NCBI GenBank assembly: GCA_003344405.1
Contig: NOWV01000115.1
Span: 124,001 to 188,000 of the forward strand
DNA length: 64,000 nucleotides
DNA from: Trichoplax sp. H2
Lineage: Eukaryota > Placozoa > Uniplacotomia > Trichoplacea
Direction of reading: 5' to 3'
The notes beneath the pieces are model-generated. The model saw nothing but the letters and a program-made list of their open reading frames with translations. It made no database searches and was not told where the DNA came from. The translations under genes were made by a program, and so were the position numbers. Of the stretch, positions 23,747 to 34,917 are shown piece after piece (position 1 is the stretch's first letter; each line of letters begins with the position of its first letter).

Positions 23747-26700
23747 ATGGTGCATTGTACATTAACTAAAAAATTTGTTATCACGCTTAGAGTCATGGCT
23801 TATGAAATGAAAGATATCTTATCCCATCTCTCGCGACGAGGTTTATTCTTAATTGGAACGAATGAAGACAAATTGGGTCCTCTTGGCATACTACTAATGA
23901 GAAATCTTTACCAAGAATGGTGAGTCAAATCAAAATCAAGCACATACTTCATTGCTAATGATATACGTATATTCTACACTATTTAATCATACTGGAGGTA
24001 GATTCAATTATGTAAAATTAGCATTCGGATCAGTAAATTTAGGTTATACCCTTAGTAGATAACAGCATATTTAAATTGATTAATGTCATTACTTCGTGGT
24101 AAGTTAAATATGACTACTAGCTATTCGCTTAGTGTATGCAGTGCATCCAAACTAATGACTGTTCTGTTGAGACGTTGCGACCAATGACTAATAAGCATTG
24201 GTGATTATGCTTTGGGTAAATATTAAAATATTTAATATTTTCCTACATTTAGGCGAAAATCCATCTCTATTATTCGTGGTAAAGCTTGCAACGTCTTGGA
24301 AATTCAGCCGACTACACTCGATAAAGGTCTAAACGTAAGCCCAAAGTTTGATTAGGAAAATGTTAAAATAAGGATCCTGTACTAGTAAAATTTGAGAAGA
24401 AGCTCGGTGAATAACACCCATTAATGTTAGCCGATTTTACTATACATTGATGATATTCAAATTATTATCTTTCGTTAATCAAATTTTCATTATTGAATAT
24501 TAGGATAACATAAAATCGTTGTCTGATAGCTCGAACAGCCTACTGCACTTTTGGAACTTGGATAGGTACGCGTATACCTCCGAGATTGGATAGTGATACA
24601 TGATAAGATTCTACATCGTACTAATATTATCTGTTGCTCTAAAACGTTTAGAGTTTCAAATATTCATTAGTTATGACATCCACGGATGATATTAGCCAAT
24701 TTTATCAGTGAATGACTTTAATTAATATGTGAAATGCTTTATCGCAAATAAAATTACAGGGATGGTTTAACATCAAGACAAAATTCTATCAAAATGATGA
24801 ATCCTGCGCTGCCTTTTGTACTAATTCGACGTAATCCAATATTTTTACAAATACTACGTGTAATATTGATGTGCTGTTTTAACCATTTTTACATAATCAT
24901 AATAATATGGTATGATCAAATTAAATCAATTATCAGCGCTGCTATGCAACATTTGCATCGTATTGATACAGTAAATGGACGTTGCGTGTGTTTATCATAA
25001 TATTGCTCTACCAGCTACAGTATTAACTGAATGTTGAAATGTTATAAATACTTTGATAAGTCATTTACTTTCTACTCGCTTTCTCACTTCGTAACGTAGA
25101 GATTAATAGCGTATCTGGCGGTGAAAGTTTCAAAGCCTTTTTAAGATTTTACTGCTCACCTAAAGAATCACAGTTATGGTATCATACTTGGAAGAAGGAA
25201 AGAGCAACTTGGTGGAGAAAAGTAAGCCATAATTAAGTAAATTTATGCAATCCACTGTATATATTGCTACAAGTTAAACCATTGTGTATTAAATGAACTG
25301 ACTTGGTATTTGGCAGTTATCTATTAATAGACCTGGGCGTTTTGTCCTGGAAGAGGACAGCTTTGATGATAGTAAGACTTACGATAGAGCAAGAATAGTG
25401 GTATGTTAATTTGACGGATAAATTATAAGCCTGCTAATTTTATATATACGTGTAGATAGTGTTTATCAGAATTATTCTTTACCTACTAGACGTCACTTTA
25501 AAGCGTATTGATAGCTATACTGTAGTCATTAATTGTTGCTCCAACGGTTAAAAGACTTGTAAAAATCAAGATAATATTTTTCCATGCATTCTCGTTTTTA
25601 CTTTTGCTAGCTATCGTACAATAATTATAAGGAAACTGTTGAAGATATTTCATATTGTAAAGATAGCAATGAAATTGAGGTTATATCTAAATTCTTTCCA
25701 TATTAATTTTAGTTTATTTTTACTAAGAATTATTCTGACTCGTTATTTATAGAAAAATATATGTAATAGTAATAATTTTCATTCAATCACATGTTCGTCG
25801 TACATGACTCAAGGTAACAGCTTTGATTTTGGAATAAGAATTACGCAATTAGTCAAAGGTGCACCGTCCTATATTTTAACTCGTACACTATAATGTTATT
25901 TGTGTAGGAGTATTGGCTTACCTTATCGATTCATATCACTGCAGGCAGTTAATGCATGCTAATGGTGCCAGTAAAGATGGCCCTAAGGTAGAATAGATTA
26001 ATTAATACTATTACTTGATAACTGAGAACATAGAAGTCAACAACTACTCCATGATATTCTTCGATAATGAAATAAATCCAAGTCAAAAGTTTTAATTTTA
26101 ACTTTTAGTCACTAAAGTTACATCCGCGACTATCTCCGATTAAAGCAGCTATCATTCACCCCAATACGGACAGGATTCACTTTGTAGAGGTAACTCTTTG
26201 GATATTTGGTGAAATTGGTTAAATTAGTTCAAGATCCATACTTGAGATGTCTTAACAATGGTTCGATATTGCATTTCTATGGCGTATCAGCTTGCGGAAT
26301 ATTTAGCTAAGAAATTAAATAGCGCTGAAATAGTTACTTGGATAGAAAGTGCTAAATGTTTAGAGGAATGTTACAAAAAGTAAGTAACCGTATACCGATT
26401 TAGCAGAAGTACCTTCTTACGGAAGAGATATAATTGAGAGTAAGTTCTCGATGTTCAGACGCTTAATAATGTTACCTTTATTAAATTATTTTCTACAGTC
26501 ACGATGAAATGGGAACTCTCTTCTGCATTGTCATAGACGATAATACTGTTAAATATGGCGATGTAAAACTGCGACATCGAGATACAGGCCTATTAGTATG
26601 CCCTTAATGATTATTGCTAGTTGTACGTATTTCTACTACACCTTTGATTGTAAATTAACATCAATTGTTCAATTTCGCATGTATGCCTTGGATAGGAGCA

Positions 26701-26788
26701 AATTCATCTAATGGATGTTAAGCTATGCATAGAGAGGGACCTGCAAAATTCGTACGAAGATAACCTCCCACCAGATCTACAGCGGTAA
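23747..26788 (+). CDS. POLG2: DNA polymerase gamma accessory subunit (POLG2-like), multi-exon
   Basis: Homolog of the mitochondrial DNA polymerase accessory (processivity) subunit, whose fold derives from class IIa aminoacyl-tRNA synthetases. Exons that fit in phase: 23747-23919, 24253-24334, 24504-24565, 24760-?, 25110-25221, 25317-25400, 25611-25679, ?-25813, 25908-25987, 26109-26189, 26291-26379, 26499-26595 and 26696-26788. Landmarks are LGPLGILLMRNLYQEW (N-terminal core), SPKESQLWYHTWKKERATWW, GVLAYLIDSYH, and LKLHPRLSPIKAA with HDEMGTLFCIV in the anticodon-binding-like C-terminal domain. These match the order and spacing of the vertebrate protein. An ATG at 23747 gives a basic leader (MVHCTLTKKFVITLRVM) that could be a mitochondrial targeting peptide; a second ATG is at 23795. 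The exon borders around 24.8-25.0 kb and 25.7-25.8 kb are unresolved. Confidence 0.85.
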
Positions 26789-28013
26789 TACTGTAGGAAA
26801 TTGTTTGATTTTGGCGATTACTACGGTAACGGAGTTCAGTTTCGACCGAAAATGAATATTTTTTCACTATCAAGTTATTAACAAAGTGTGATTCGATAGA
26901 ATTTTACAATACGGATAAATTATTTAATAGTTCAATACTAGCGATTATATCTACTGGTGTACACGTGTAAGCTTATGGACGTAAATTATTTTAAACTAAG
27001 CTTTATTTTTAGTGACAATTATAAATGACTGCTCTATAAATTTTTGTATTATTAGCTGACGCAGTTCTCTTAAAACCAAGTTACAAAGATCGTAAACAGC
27101 GCAAATATACCAAGCTGGCTTTATTTCAGATGGGCTTCGAAATCTTTTCAATTGAATTTGCACTATCTCTAAATAGTCTCTGTACGCTCGTATATAATTT
27201 ATACCAAATAAGTGACAGTTATTTAAAGTTATTTTGTTTTTATCATGGTTTTTTAACGCCCTACAGTGGAGTTTGATCTGTTTCAGGTGCATATGCGTAT
27301 GCATGCTATTCTGCTGACGCATTTTGATACTTATTCTCTGCCGTAAAGTTGTTAAAAATTAAATCAGATGTATCTCGCATTATTAAGGTATTTTATCGTC
27401 TAGACGATTGTTCCTATTCTATGATGAGAAAAATGAGATGAATGTAAAAATTTGTTGTTCTCCTGTCCATGCAATGATACGATCGATGCCTGCTGTAGCC
27501 TGTATTGCTACGTACTTATTTATCGTGTTGCAGGCAAAGTAGGATGCATTGCCACATGAATAAATCGTCCAGTGTCTGTAACTTTCTATAGCCCTTGTAA
27601 TTGCTACCTATATCTGGAGTTGTAGGTACACTGTCACGACTCATCGACCTCCCCAGCTTAACAAAAAGTTAGTTGATTCAATTTTGGTGAAGTTGGGTGG
27701 TTATCTGGTTGAGCAGTCCTTGGTGCTGTAATGGCGATGTACCTGTAAATCAATAAATCATCCAGTATACTGTAGCTATCGAGGAACTAACTAATTGATC
27801 GAGGCAAACCTACTGCAGTGTTGACATTTTCCACTGTTTACTTTGCAGTTTGCAAACCTAATTTAGCATGACGTAATATTGCATGACCTTATATGGAGAA
27901 TCCTTCAGAATTTACTTTTGTTCATCTCTAGGCAGAGTCATATCGGTTGATAAGTTGATTTGTATAGACTTCAGTAGATAGATTGTGTAATACAGTCTAG
28001 TACGATAGATTTT
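26789..28013. other. Intergenic DNA between POLG2 and the 28-kb repeat
   Basis: Contains a 108-codon minus-strand frame (26996-27322, ATG in AAAATGC context). Its C-terminal half is helix-prone (RDYLEIVQIQLKRF, LVLRELRQLIIQKFIEQ). It is convergent with POLG2 and has no recognised relative, so I leave it as a possible hypothetical exon. The rest shows nothing. Confidence 0.3.
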
Positions 28014-28636
28014 CAACCAATGTACGATACTTGGTGCATAGTAAAAATGTACTAAGTAGTTGCATCTAAAGCAAATTGAGAGTTCTAAGTGCTTTCTTTT
28101 CTCCATTTCTGAGGGAGAAATAGAATAGAAGAAAGGTAAGAGCATAGACTGCAATCATGATCATGTTGAAAAAACACCTCTGTAGGTAGGAAAATGCAAA
28201 TCTACCGAAGTCGGGGGCCTATTTGCTCAACCAATGTATTGTAGTTTGTGCATTGTAAAAGCGTTATACTAGTTGCATCTACAGCAGCTTGAGAGTTATA
28301 AATGCTTTTGAGGGAGAAATAGAATGGAAGAAGGGTAAGAGCATAGACTGCAATCGTGATGATGTTGAAAAAACACCTCTGTAGGTAGGAAAATGCAAAT
28401 CTACCGAAGTCGGGGCCCATTTGCTCAACCAATGTATTGTAGTTTGTGCATTGTAAAAGCGTTATACTAGTTGCATCTACAGCAGCTTGAGAGCTATAAA
28501 TGCTTTCTTTTCTCCATTTCTGAGGGAGAAATAGAATAGAAGAAGGGTAAGAGCATAGACTGCAATCATGATGATGATGAAAAAACACCTCTGTAGGTCG
28601 GAAAATGCAAATCTACCGAAGTAGGGGGCCCATTTG
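28014..28636. repeat. Three-copy tandem repeat, ~200 bp unit
   Basis: The landmark CAACCAATGTA starts copies at about 28014, 28228 and 28426, spacings of 214 and 198 bp. Each copy runs through TTGCATCTA, GAGGGAGAAATAGAAT, AAGAGCATAGACTGCAATC and AAAAAACACCTCTGTAGGT to CTACCGAAGT. The middle copy lacks a short TCTTTTCTCC segment. The frames open on the minus strand here merely repeat the same peptide and are not called as genes. The array ends about 200 bp before the FAM234 start. Confidence 0.9.
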
Positions 28637-28833
28637 CGTAATAGAGTTAGGGATAGGATTGATGACGCCCGCTTGAAAGCCCCTTCTGTTCGCACCTACT
28701 CATGCGCAGAATGATGAATGAATCAGCAGACTATATAAATACCAGTGTTGACTGATGTATTGATTTAAAATCTTTTTTTTTTATTGCCTTGCACGAAGGA
28801 AAATCAAGATCCAGTTTATTCTTAGCAAGGAAG

Positions 28834-31443
28834 ATGTTAAGCTTATCCCCATCGATCGAAGTTGTAAAAGTAGTAGCACCAGTAGAAAGTCATGCAGCTC
28901 CACAAGTTGATCTTGGTATAACAAAGGATAATAAAATGGAAGATACTGAATCAACTCCTAGTCCTAGCAAGAAAGTCAGAAAGCCGTTGGACAATAAATC
29001 GAGAGCATTATTTAATTTATCCATTTTATTTGCTGCTGCAGCGATCATTGTCTTCATATTTGCTATACCATGTCCACCAGCTAGTGATCGCAGGATATGG
29101 TCTACAAGTATTCATAATTATTCCATCGATTCACCTATTCAACTTTTGCTAACGAACCAAAGTCAAGACTATGTTATTCTGATGACTGCTAGTCTGAACC
29201 ACACTTCGATCCTATCTGACCAAGGTCCTCACCAACAATTGCTAGCATTGAATAGTTCCAACGGACACCAGTTATGGAAATTGGATTTAAACGGCAGCGT
29301 GACACTGTTATTCTGTCCTGAAGGCCATTTACCTCCTACAGATCGAGGTTATCCATTCGATTGCTTAATAGCGACGTCTACAGGCGATATTCTTGCTATT
29401 GAAACGTCGTCGTTAACGGTACTATGGAATCGACGCATCCACGATGTTAGCCATGCTGATTATTGCAACTCTGCAGCTATCATACCTGATGTAGATCAAG
29501 ATTCTTTTCAAGACATTATGTTAGCTTGTAATACGTATGAGAATTCGATGTTGAGTAGGTATTGGTTATTCTTATCGGCAACGATGGGAAGTGTTATAAA
29601 TAGATCAGTTGCGGTCAAAGACGAACAATTTATCGCCGATTCCCTCATTATCGATCACCGATATAACAATCAAGCCGTTATTTATTTCAGTGTCTTTCTT
29701 CGCAATATGTCTAGTCGAGTTTCCTATATGAACGTTAGAGATTTATCCCGTATCCATACTGCTACAGGCAGCAATGATATGAGCACTCAGTTCTTAATTC
29801 AAGGTGGAATGATGAAATGGCCTTCGATTCTCGTCGATCTCGATGGCGATGGCCAGAAAGATATTATAACAACTTTCACTAATGGCACAATTATTGCCAC
29901 GCTTGGTGCAACAATGGCTCGATATTGGGTTGTTCACCTCCGTCACTCAAGTATTGTCAAGTAAGTCGAAATCAGGAGGATTTTAATTGATAGTGTAGAA
30001 ATTGAGACGATTATCTCAAGACTTTAGTATCCAATTTGATCAATGACCAAATTCGTCATTTTCAGCTATTAATTATAGAATTAATTATTGACCATTTACT
30101 CGAAAGCACTTTCGATACTGTAGCAAGAGCAAGTCGGTAGCATACGATAGTTTCAATTGTCCAAGACTCTTCGCACTATATTTCACAAGATATTTAGTGG
30201 GTAGATTTCTCTCTGCATTTTTTGTCTGTAGAGTGGCTAAGCTTCTATTCCATCTAAATTGAATATCTGAGCTATACCATTTACTATAACACAAAGAAGT
30301 AATGGTCAATTTTGTTATCCTATTTTTCTCCAATGTAAATGAAAGTTGAGCGTCTATCTTCTCTATATTATTTATCTATATTACATCATTGTTGCGCCCG
30401 CTCTTGAAAACAGAGAAGTGTATTTATTATGCCTTAAAAATATTTTTTTATAATCAAAACAAATTTCTTGATTACTGAAAAAATTTTTATGATCATGGTC
30501 AATTAAGGCTCGACTAATGCCCAAATTTTACAAATCAGCTCATTATTTAGCCAGTAAATTTGTAGAAATTCATTTTTGAAGTGAAATTAATTGTAAGGCT
30601 AGTGCCATTTTGGTAGCTAAATTAATGATGTTATTTCGTTGGTGTTTTTAGTCTTCCAGCTCCAGGCGATTTCAACAACGACATCTATCCGGATATTATG
30701 ATTAACTTCAAGGTCATTAATCAAGATTTGAATGACTATGTCATCATTAATGGCTACAATGGTAAAATTTTATCTGCGGGTGGCGATGAAACGCAATCCC
30801 AGTTAAATTACATGCCAAGTAACATCATTTCCGTTGCTACATCCAATGAAAGTAGTGATGTATTTATTTACCCAGTAATGTTTTCAGGTATTTATCTAAA
30901 TGAAAATGTTTATCATAACAAGTTTTATTTAACAAACTGCAATCATTGATTGAGCGTATTTTGGATTTTTACGTTAGATAATATAAAAATATCTAAAAGA
31001 AATACTTGCTTCCCTATTTAGGCAACACAAGTTGCAAAGCCTACTCCGACAATTCGACATGCAGTCAGGCACTGTTGTTGGGTGCTCATAATTTGCAAAA
31101 TAATTCGCATTCACCCCTGCTACTGGATACTGTTTTACCTCCTCAAGGAGATGTTATTGAAATGCAATATTCATCAACCGCTGCTGGTTTTGATAAGATT
31201 ACCAATCACTTTTGGATTATAAGCACAATGTCATGGAAAGTTTCTAATGGAATGATGGATAGTTACGTCTTAAGTATATCGAAATCTTCCTTAGATGGCA
31301 ATTTTAAGTGTGTGACATCCGATAGTAATTTTGTAGTACCCTCTTGTAGTGTTTCGCTTCAAGTCAATTTTCTAAATGTAACTTCTCAACCTTGGCTATC
31401 CTACATGGGTACTGCTGGTAATGGAATTTATACGCCATACTAG
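28834..31443 (+). CDS. FAM234: FAM234 family (ITFG3-like) single-pass membrane protein
   Basis: Three exons join in phase: 28834-29960, 30652-30887 and 31022-31443, giving 594 residues. The N-terminus is cytosolic and charged. One membrane helix (~59-79) ends in the family-typical IPCPP. A large extracellular region follows with FG-GAP-like calcium-loop repeats (DLDGDGQKD, DFNNDIYPD, and an earlier DVDQDSFQD). Many N-glycosylation sequons lie after the helix, consistent with a type II topology. Family role is poorly known; members have beta-propeller ectodomains. I chose the ATG at 28834; the next in-frame ATG is MEDTES, 34 codons on. The GTAAGT and GTATTT donors and their AG acceptors preserve the frame. 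Which vertebrate paralog (FAM234A or B) is closer cannot be decided here. Confidence 0.85.
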
Positions 31444-31833
31444 TAATTACTGTTTGACATTCTCCTTTGCAAGATATAACTAGAACGCAATAATTGATTA
31501 CATTACTACTGAATTTGATTTGACAACTACTAGATGTAATATCATGCCGCCGTTAACATATTCTGAAGCTGTTTCGGAGCAATGACTGCTCGTCTATGTA
31601 ACAGAATAGGTCGCTGTGTGATGTTGTGTAACAATAATATATTATTTATTTATCAATTTTATATCATTATTGCAGCAGGGATTACGACCATGACATTGAA
31701 TGTAACCCCCTGTAAAGTTTTATTGAATTGATTGATTTTAAGTATATGACTCATCGCACCATAATCATTTTAACTCAAGAAGCGTAGCTTCCATCCTGTT
31801 CTCGATTAAATAGGACTTGAATATTATTAAAGA

Positions 31834-31839
31834 AATAAA
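31834..31839 (+). terminator. Candidate polyadenylation signal for FAM234
   Basis: AATAAA lies about 390 bp after the stop codon of the FAM234-like gene, in AT-rich sequence. No other signal nearby is clearly better placed. Confidence 0.35.
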
Positions 31840-33242
31840 TATACGTGTAAATGTTTATGTACTGTGTTGCGTACGAATCTCCATTTCAAAAATTTTAAAG
31901 TAGACTTTTCTTCTAATTTCAATTGATACTGTATCAACTACAAAGATTAGAAAAGTAGCTACCATACTAAATTAAAGTTACTTTTAGGAATGATTACAAT
32001 CATATTACTGGAGTATTTTCACTTCACTGGACAGATTGACGTCACGATACCGTATAAATTAAAGGGTGAAAATTAGGCGGACTTGCGTCTATTGGCAATA
32101 GAAGAATTCGTTCATTCCTCTATAACATCTATCTGACATGAAAGTGAATGGATGGCACTTTGATTCATTCAATCGATCGTATACATTCGTTGTGGTAATG
32201 TTATCGCTGATCATGCAGCAATGAGAAACGAACTGGCCTGGAGGATCGGAAGAGAAATACTGCAAATTTTATACCCTACGTTGTTTCAATTTTGCAAATA
32301 AACTACGATGATGTTGGGATAAAATTAGAATTGTTTACAGTTGAGATTGCAGCAGGAAAGAAATCCATTGGGTAGTTTTGACGTCATGATTATCTGTTGA
32401 CATTCACTTCTATCGTTAACTACAGGAAGAGGGGGGCAGATGATTGAACTGTAATCGGAGTTGTCAAGGATATCCATACCTTGAACTACGTTAACCCGCA
32501 AAATCAGTTTGAAATAAACTACTGTATGACATTTCGGTCTTGAGACCAGGTACTGTAGCGTTCCATTGGTTATTAAATTAAAATGAACTGTATATTGCTG
32601 CCACAATCTTTGAGTACGCCATTGTAAGACGATAGTTTGGGTATTTATGTATAGAAATAAGGCGTTTGGAATAATTGCAGCCTAAAAATCAGCTGCTCAG
32701 AATCCATTCATATAAATCCTAATTTCTTATTGAAGAAAAAGTTTTGAGTCGGGTTTCTTCCTTCTTTTTGGAAAATTAATTTGCAACGTTCTTGTCAGTA
32801 CTGTCCATGTGAAGACAGCAAAGCATGTCACAAGAATATTTATTTCCAGTTCCCTCCCTCGCCCTGTACTAAATAAAAAGAATGGACTGCATTAATCAAG
32901 AAGGATCACCTGACACAAGCATATCAGTGTCTAGTAATAGAATGAAGTTTTGCAACTTTTTTGTATTGACTTGAGCTAGGGGATCCTTGCAATACTGGTA
33001 GACCACCAAGTCATTCATTAATCATGCATTTACCCACTGTTATTTGAAATGAAAACGCGAACTGCCATGTTTGTATGCCAGTCAAAAGGAAAAGTGTCGT
33101 TATTAAGGGAGAACCATGTAGGCATGAAATAGTCAAGACTTGTGGTATTTTCTAGTTTATCAAAAAGAATTACGATTGGGTATAATTTTATGAAAATGCT
33201 ATAACGAGATGGCGTCGAATGGATTTCTTTTCAAAGATGTTG
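31840..33242. other. Intergenic DNA, no gene seen
   Basis: About 1.4 kb between the FAM234-like gene and the tRNA. A 93-codon minus-strand frame near 32.3-32.6 kb lacks an ATG and has no coding character. Nothing else was recognised. Confidence 0.45.
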
Positions 33243-33247
33243 AAAAA
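33243..33247 (-). terminator. RNA polymerase III terminator of tRNA-Ile
   Basis: A run of five T on the minus strand begins 10 nt after the tRNA 3' end, the usual termination signal for polymerase III. Confidence 0.7.
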
Positions 33248-33256
33248 TGATGCCAA

Positions 33257-33355
33257 TGCCCCAGGAGAGGATCGAACTCTCGACCTTTGCATGTCTATGG
33301 CGCCTTCAATACTGCCATATAAGTACAACGCGCTAACCTACTGTGCCACTGGGGC
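33257..33355 (-). tRNA. tRNA-Ile (anticodon UAU) with intron
   Basis: The 99-nt gene folds as a full cloverleaf. The acceptor stem is GCCCCAG/CTGGGGC with discriminator A. The D arm holds the A box (TGGCACAGTAGG) and the T arm the B box (AGTTCGATCC). The anticodon stem TTGTA/TGCAA encloses loop CTTATA-A with anticodon UAU. A 25-nt intron (33293-33317) follows position 37, as in animal tRNA-Ile(UAU) genes. The intron's GCCATA can pair with TATGGC across the 5' splice junction, giving the extended helix typical of such precursors. The CCA end is not encoded. Confidence 0.97.
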
Positions 33356-33438
33356 ATTACGTTCATCGAAAGTAAAATTTCATTATTTGAATGGATAAAG
33401 ACTTGTATTTGCATAGATGCATAAATTATATTATAAAT

Positions 33439-34640
33439 TGTACAGTACAGTACTGTACTGTATTGATGTACAGTACTGTACAGTTACTGTAAAATAGTAC
33501 TGTACACTGAGTGTACAGTATATTGAGTATGTTGGTGGTCAATTAAAGTAATACTGTGCTCTATAAACCAAATTCTATCGTTCACGTTGAGCGATATTTC
33601 ATTCCATTGATTTCTTGCTAGAACGAACTTTTCATTATTTAGACCTTTCTCAATCTTTGCATGTCCAATTTTACACGAGTTTTAATCAATTCGCGTGTAT
33701 TATTCATTTTATTTTAGTTCATCTTATCGTCCTGATCGTTGGTTCCATGAGTAGAGTACAGTATAATAATAGAAATTGACAGGAGCGTGTACTGCAACTA
33801 CTGTACTGTACTGTACTGTGTGCAATACTGTATACAGTCTTGCTACAGTGTACAGTAGGATACTGTGTACAGTACTTGTTACCGTGCCAGCCATTCAGTA
33901 CTGTACGGCTTTGTCTACTGTATGTGGCTATAGCCACCATGCCAACACCAAGACGGTGCACAGGTGCGGTGTTGTATCGTGCTACCGTTCCATGTAAAAA
34001 TAAGCATTTCTACAGCACTGTACAGTACAGTACAGTACAGTCTTGCTACAGTGTACAGTACAGTAGGATCGAATACATTTCTACACAGCACTGTAGCGCA
34101 CTGTACAGTCTTGCTACAGTAGGATCTACAGTAGCACAGTACTGTACTGTACAGTATACAGTACTGTAGTATTTACTGTAGTCTGGTTACAGTGTACAGT
34201 ACTGTACTACAGTAGACTGTACTGTACTACTGTAGACTGTACACTAGACTGTGTGTACTGTACTGTACTGTACAGTATTATACTCAGTAGAGATCATAAA
34301 GGGATTCAACCGAGCCGAACCGGACCGGACCAAACTCAGGCCAACTGTAGTCTGGTTACAATGTACAGTACTGTACTGTACTAGACTGTACTACTATAGA
34401 CTGTACTGTAGACTGTACTGTACACGAGACTGTGTGTACTGTACTGTATTATACTCAGTAGAGATCATAAAGGGATTCAACCGAGCCAAACCGGACCGGA
34501 CCAAACTCAGGCCAACTGTATACTGTACACTGTACAGTACAGTACAGTCTTGCTACAGTGTACAGTAAGAACTAGTACAGTACTTAGTACCGTACTAGCC
34601 CTTCTGTACTGTACGGCTTTGTCTACGCCAGCAGCAAAAC
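33439..34640. repeat. CTGTAC/GTACAG palindrome-rich minisatellite
   Basis: Dense runs of TACAG and CTGTA units (for example TACTGTACTGTA and CAGTACAGTACAG) occur at 33439-33525 and again from about 33755 to 34640. The core CTGTACAG and GTAC are self-complementary, so either strand can form many alternative hairpins. Two larger duplications lie inside. A block with GGGATTCAACCGAGCC recurs near 34277 and 34449 (about 171 bp apart). A block with GTACGGCTTTGTCTAC and CGGTGCACAGGTGCG recurs near 33880 and 34590. The open frames here are periodic and artefactual. Confidence 0.93.
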
Positions 34641-34917
34641 GGTGCACAGGTGCGTTGTTGTATCAGCTCTGACTCACTGCTAAATCAGTGCAATACAGGA
34701 ACAGTATGAGCTTGATGTGTTATCCCCAAACACGATACTCCTTTCACTATGGCATTTCAAGCGTCCAAAATTGCAACTCCGATCCATCGCTTAGGTATCT
34801 CTGCCCACCAAGATGGCAATGGATAACATCCATCCAATGGCTTGCATAGGATGAATGAATCCATTCAACATCCACTCCATGTAGGGTAGTCTAATTAAGT
34901 TAGTCAGTGAGAGAAAG
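34641..34917. promoter_or_regulatory. TMF1 upstream region / 5' UTR
   Basis: This is the 280 bp between the CTGTAC array and the TMF1 start. It must include the leader and probably the promoter. No TATA box was obvious. It contains a short repeated theme (GGATAACATCCATCC, CATCCACTCC). Confidence 0.3.

Noticed and set aside
28202-28695. Overlapping minus-strand frames of 128 and 72 codons
   Set aside because: They run through the three-copy 200-bp repeat, encode the same peptide again and shift frame at repeat borders.
32325-32606. 93-codon minus-strand frame
   Set aside because: No ATG start, no domain, no splice context.
33719-34568. Several frames of 70-110 codons on both strands
   Set aside because: Translations of the CTGTAC satellite (strings of Y, C, T, V, L, S); repeats without stops give such frames by chance.
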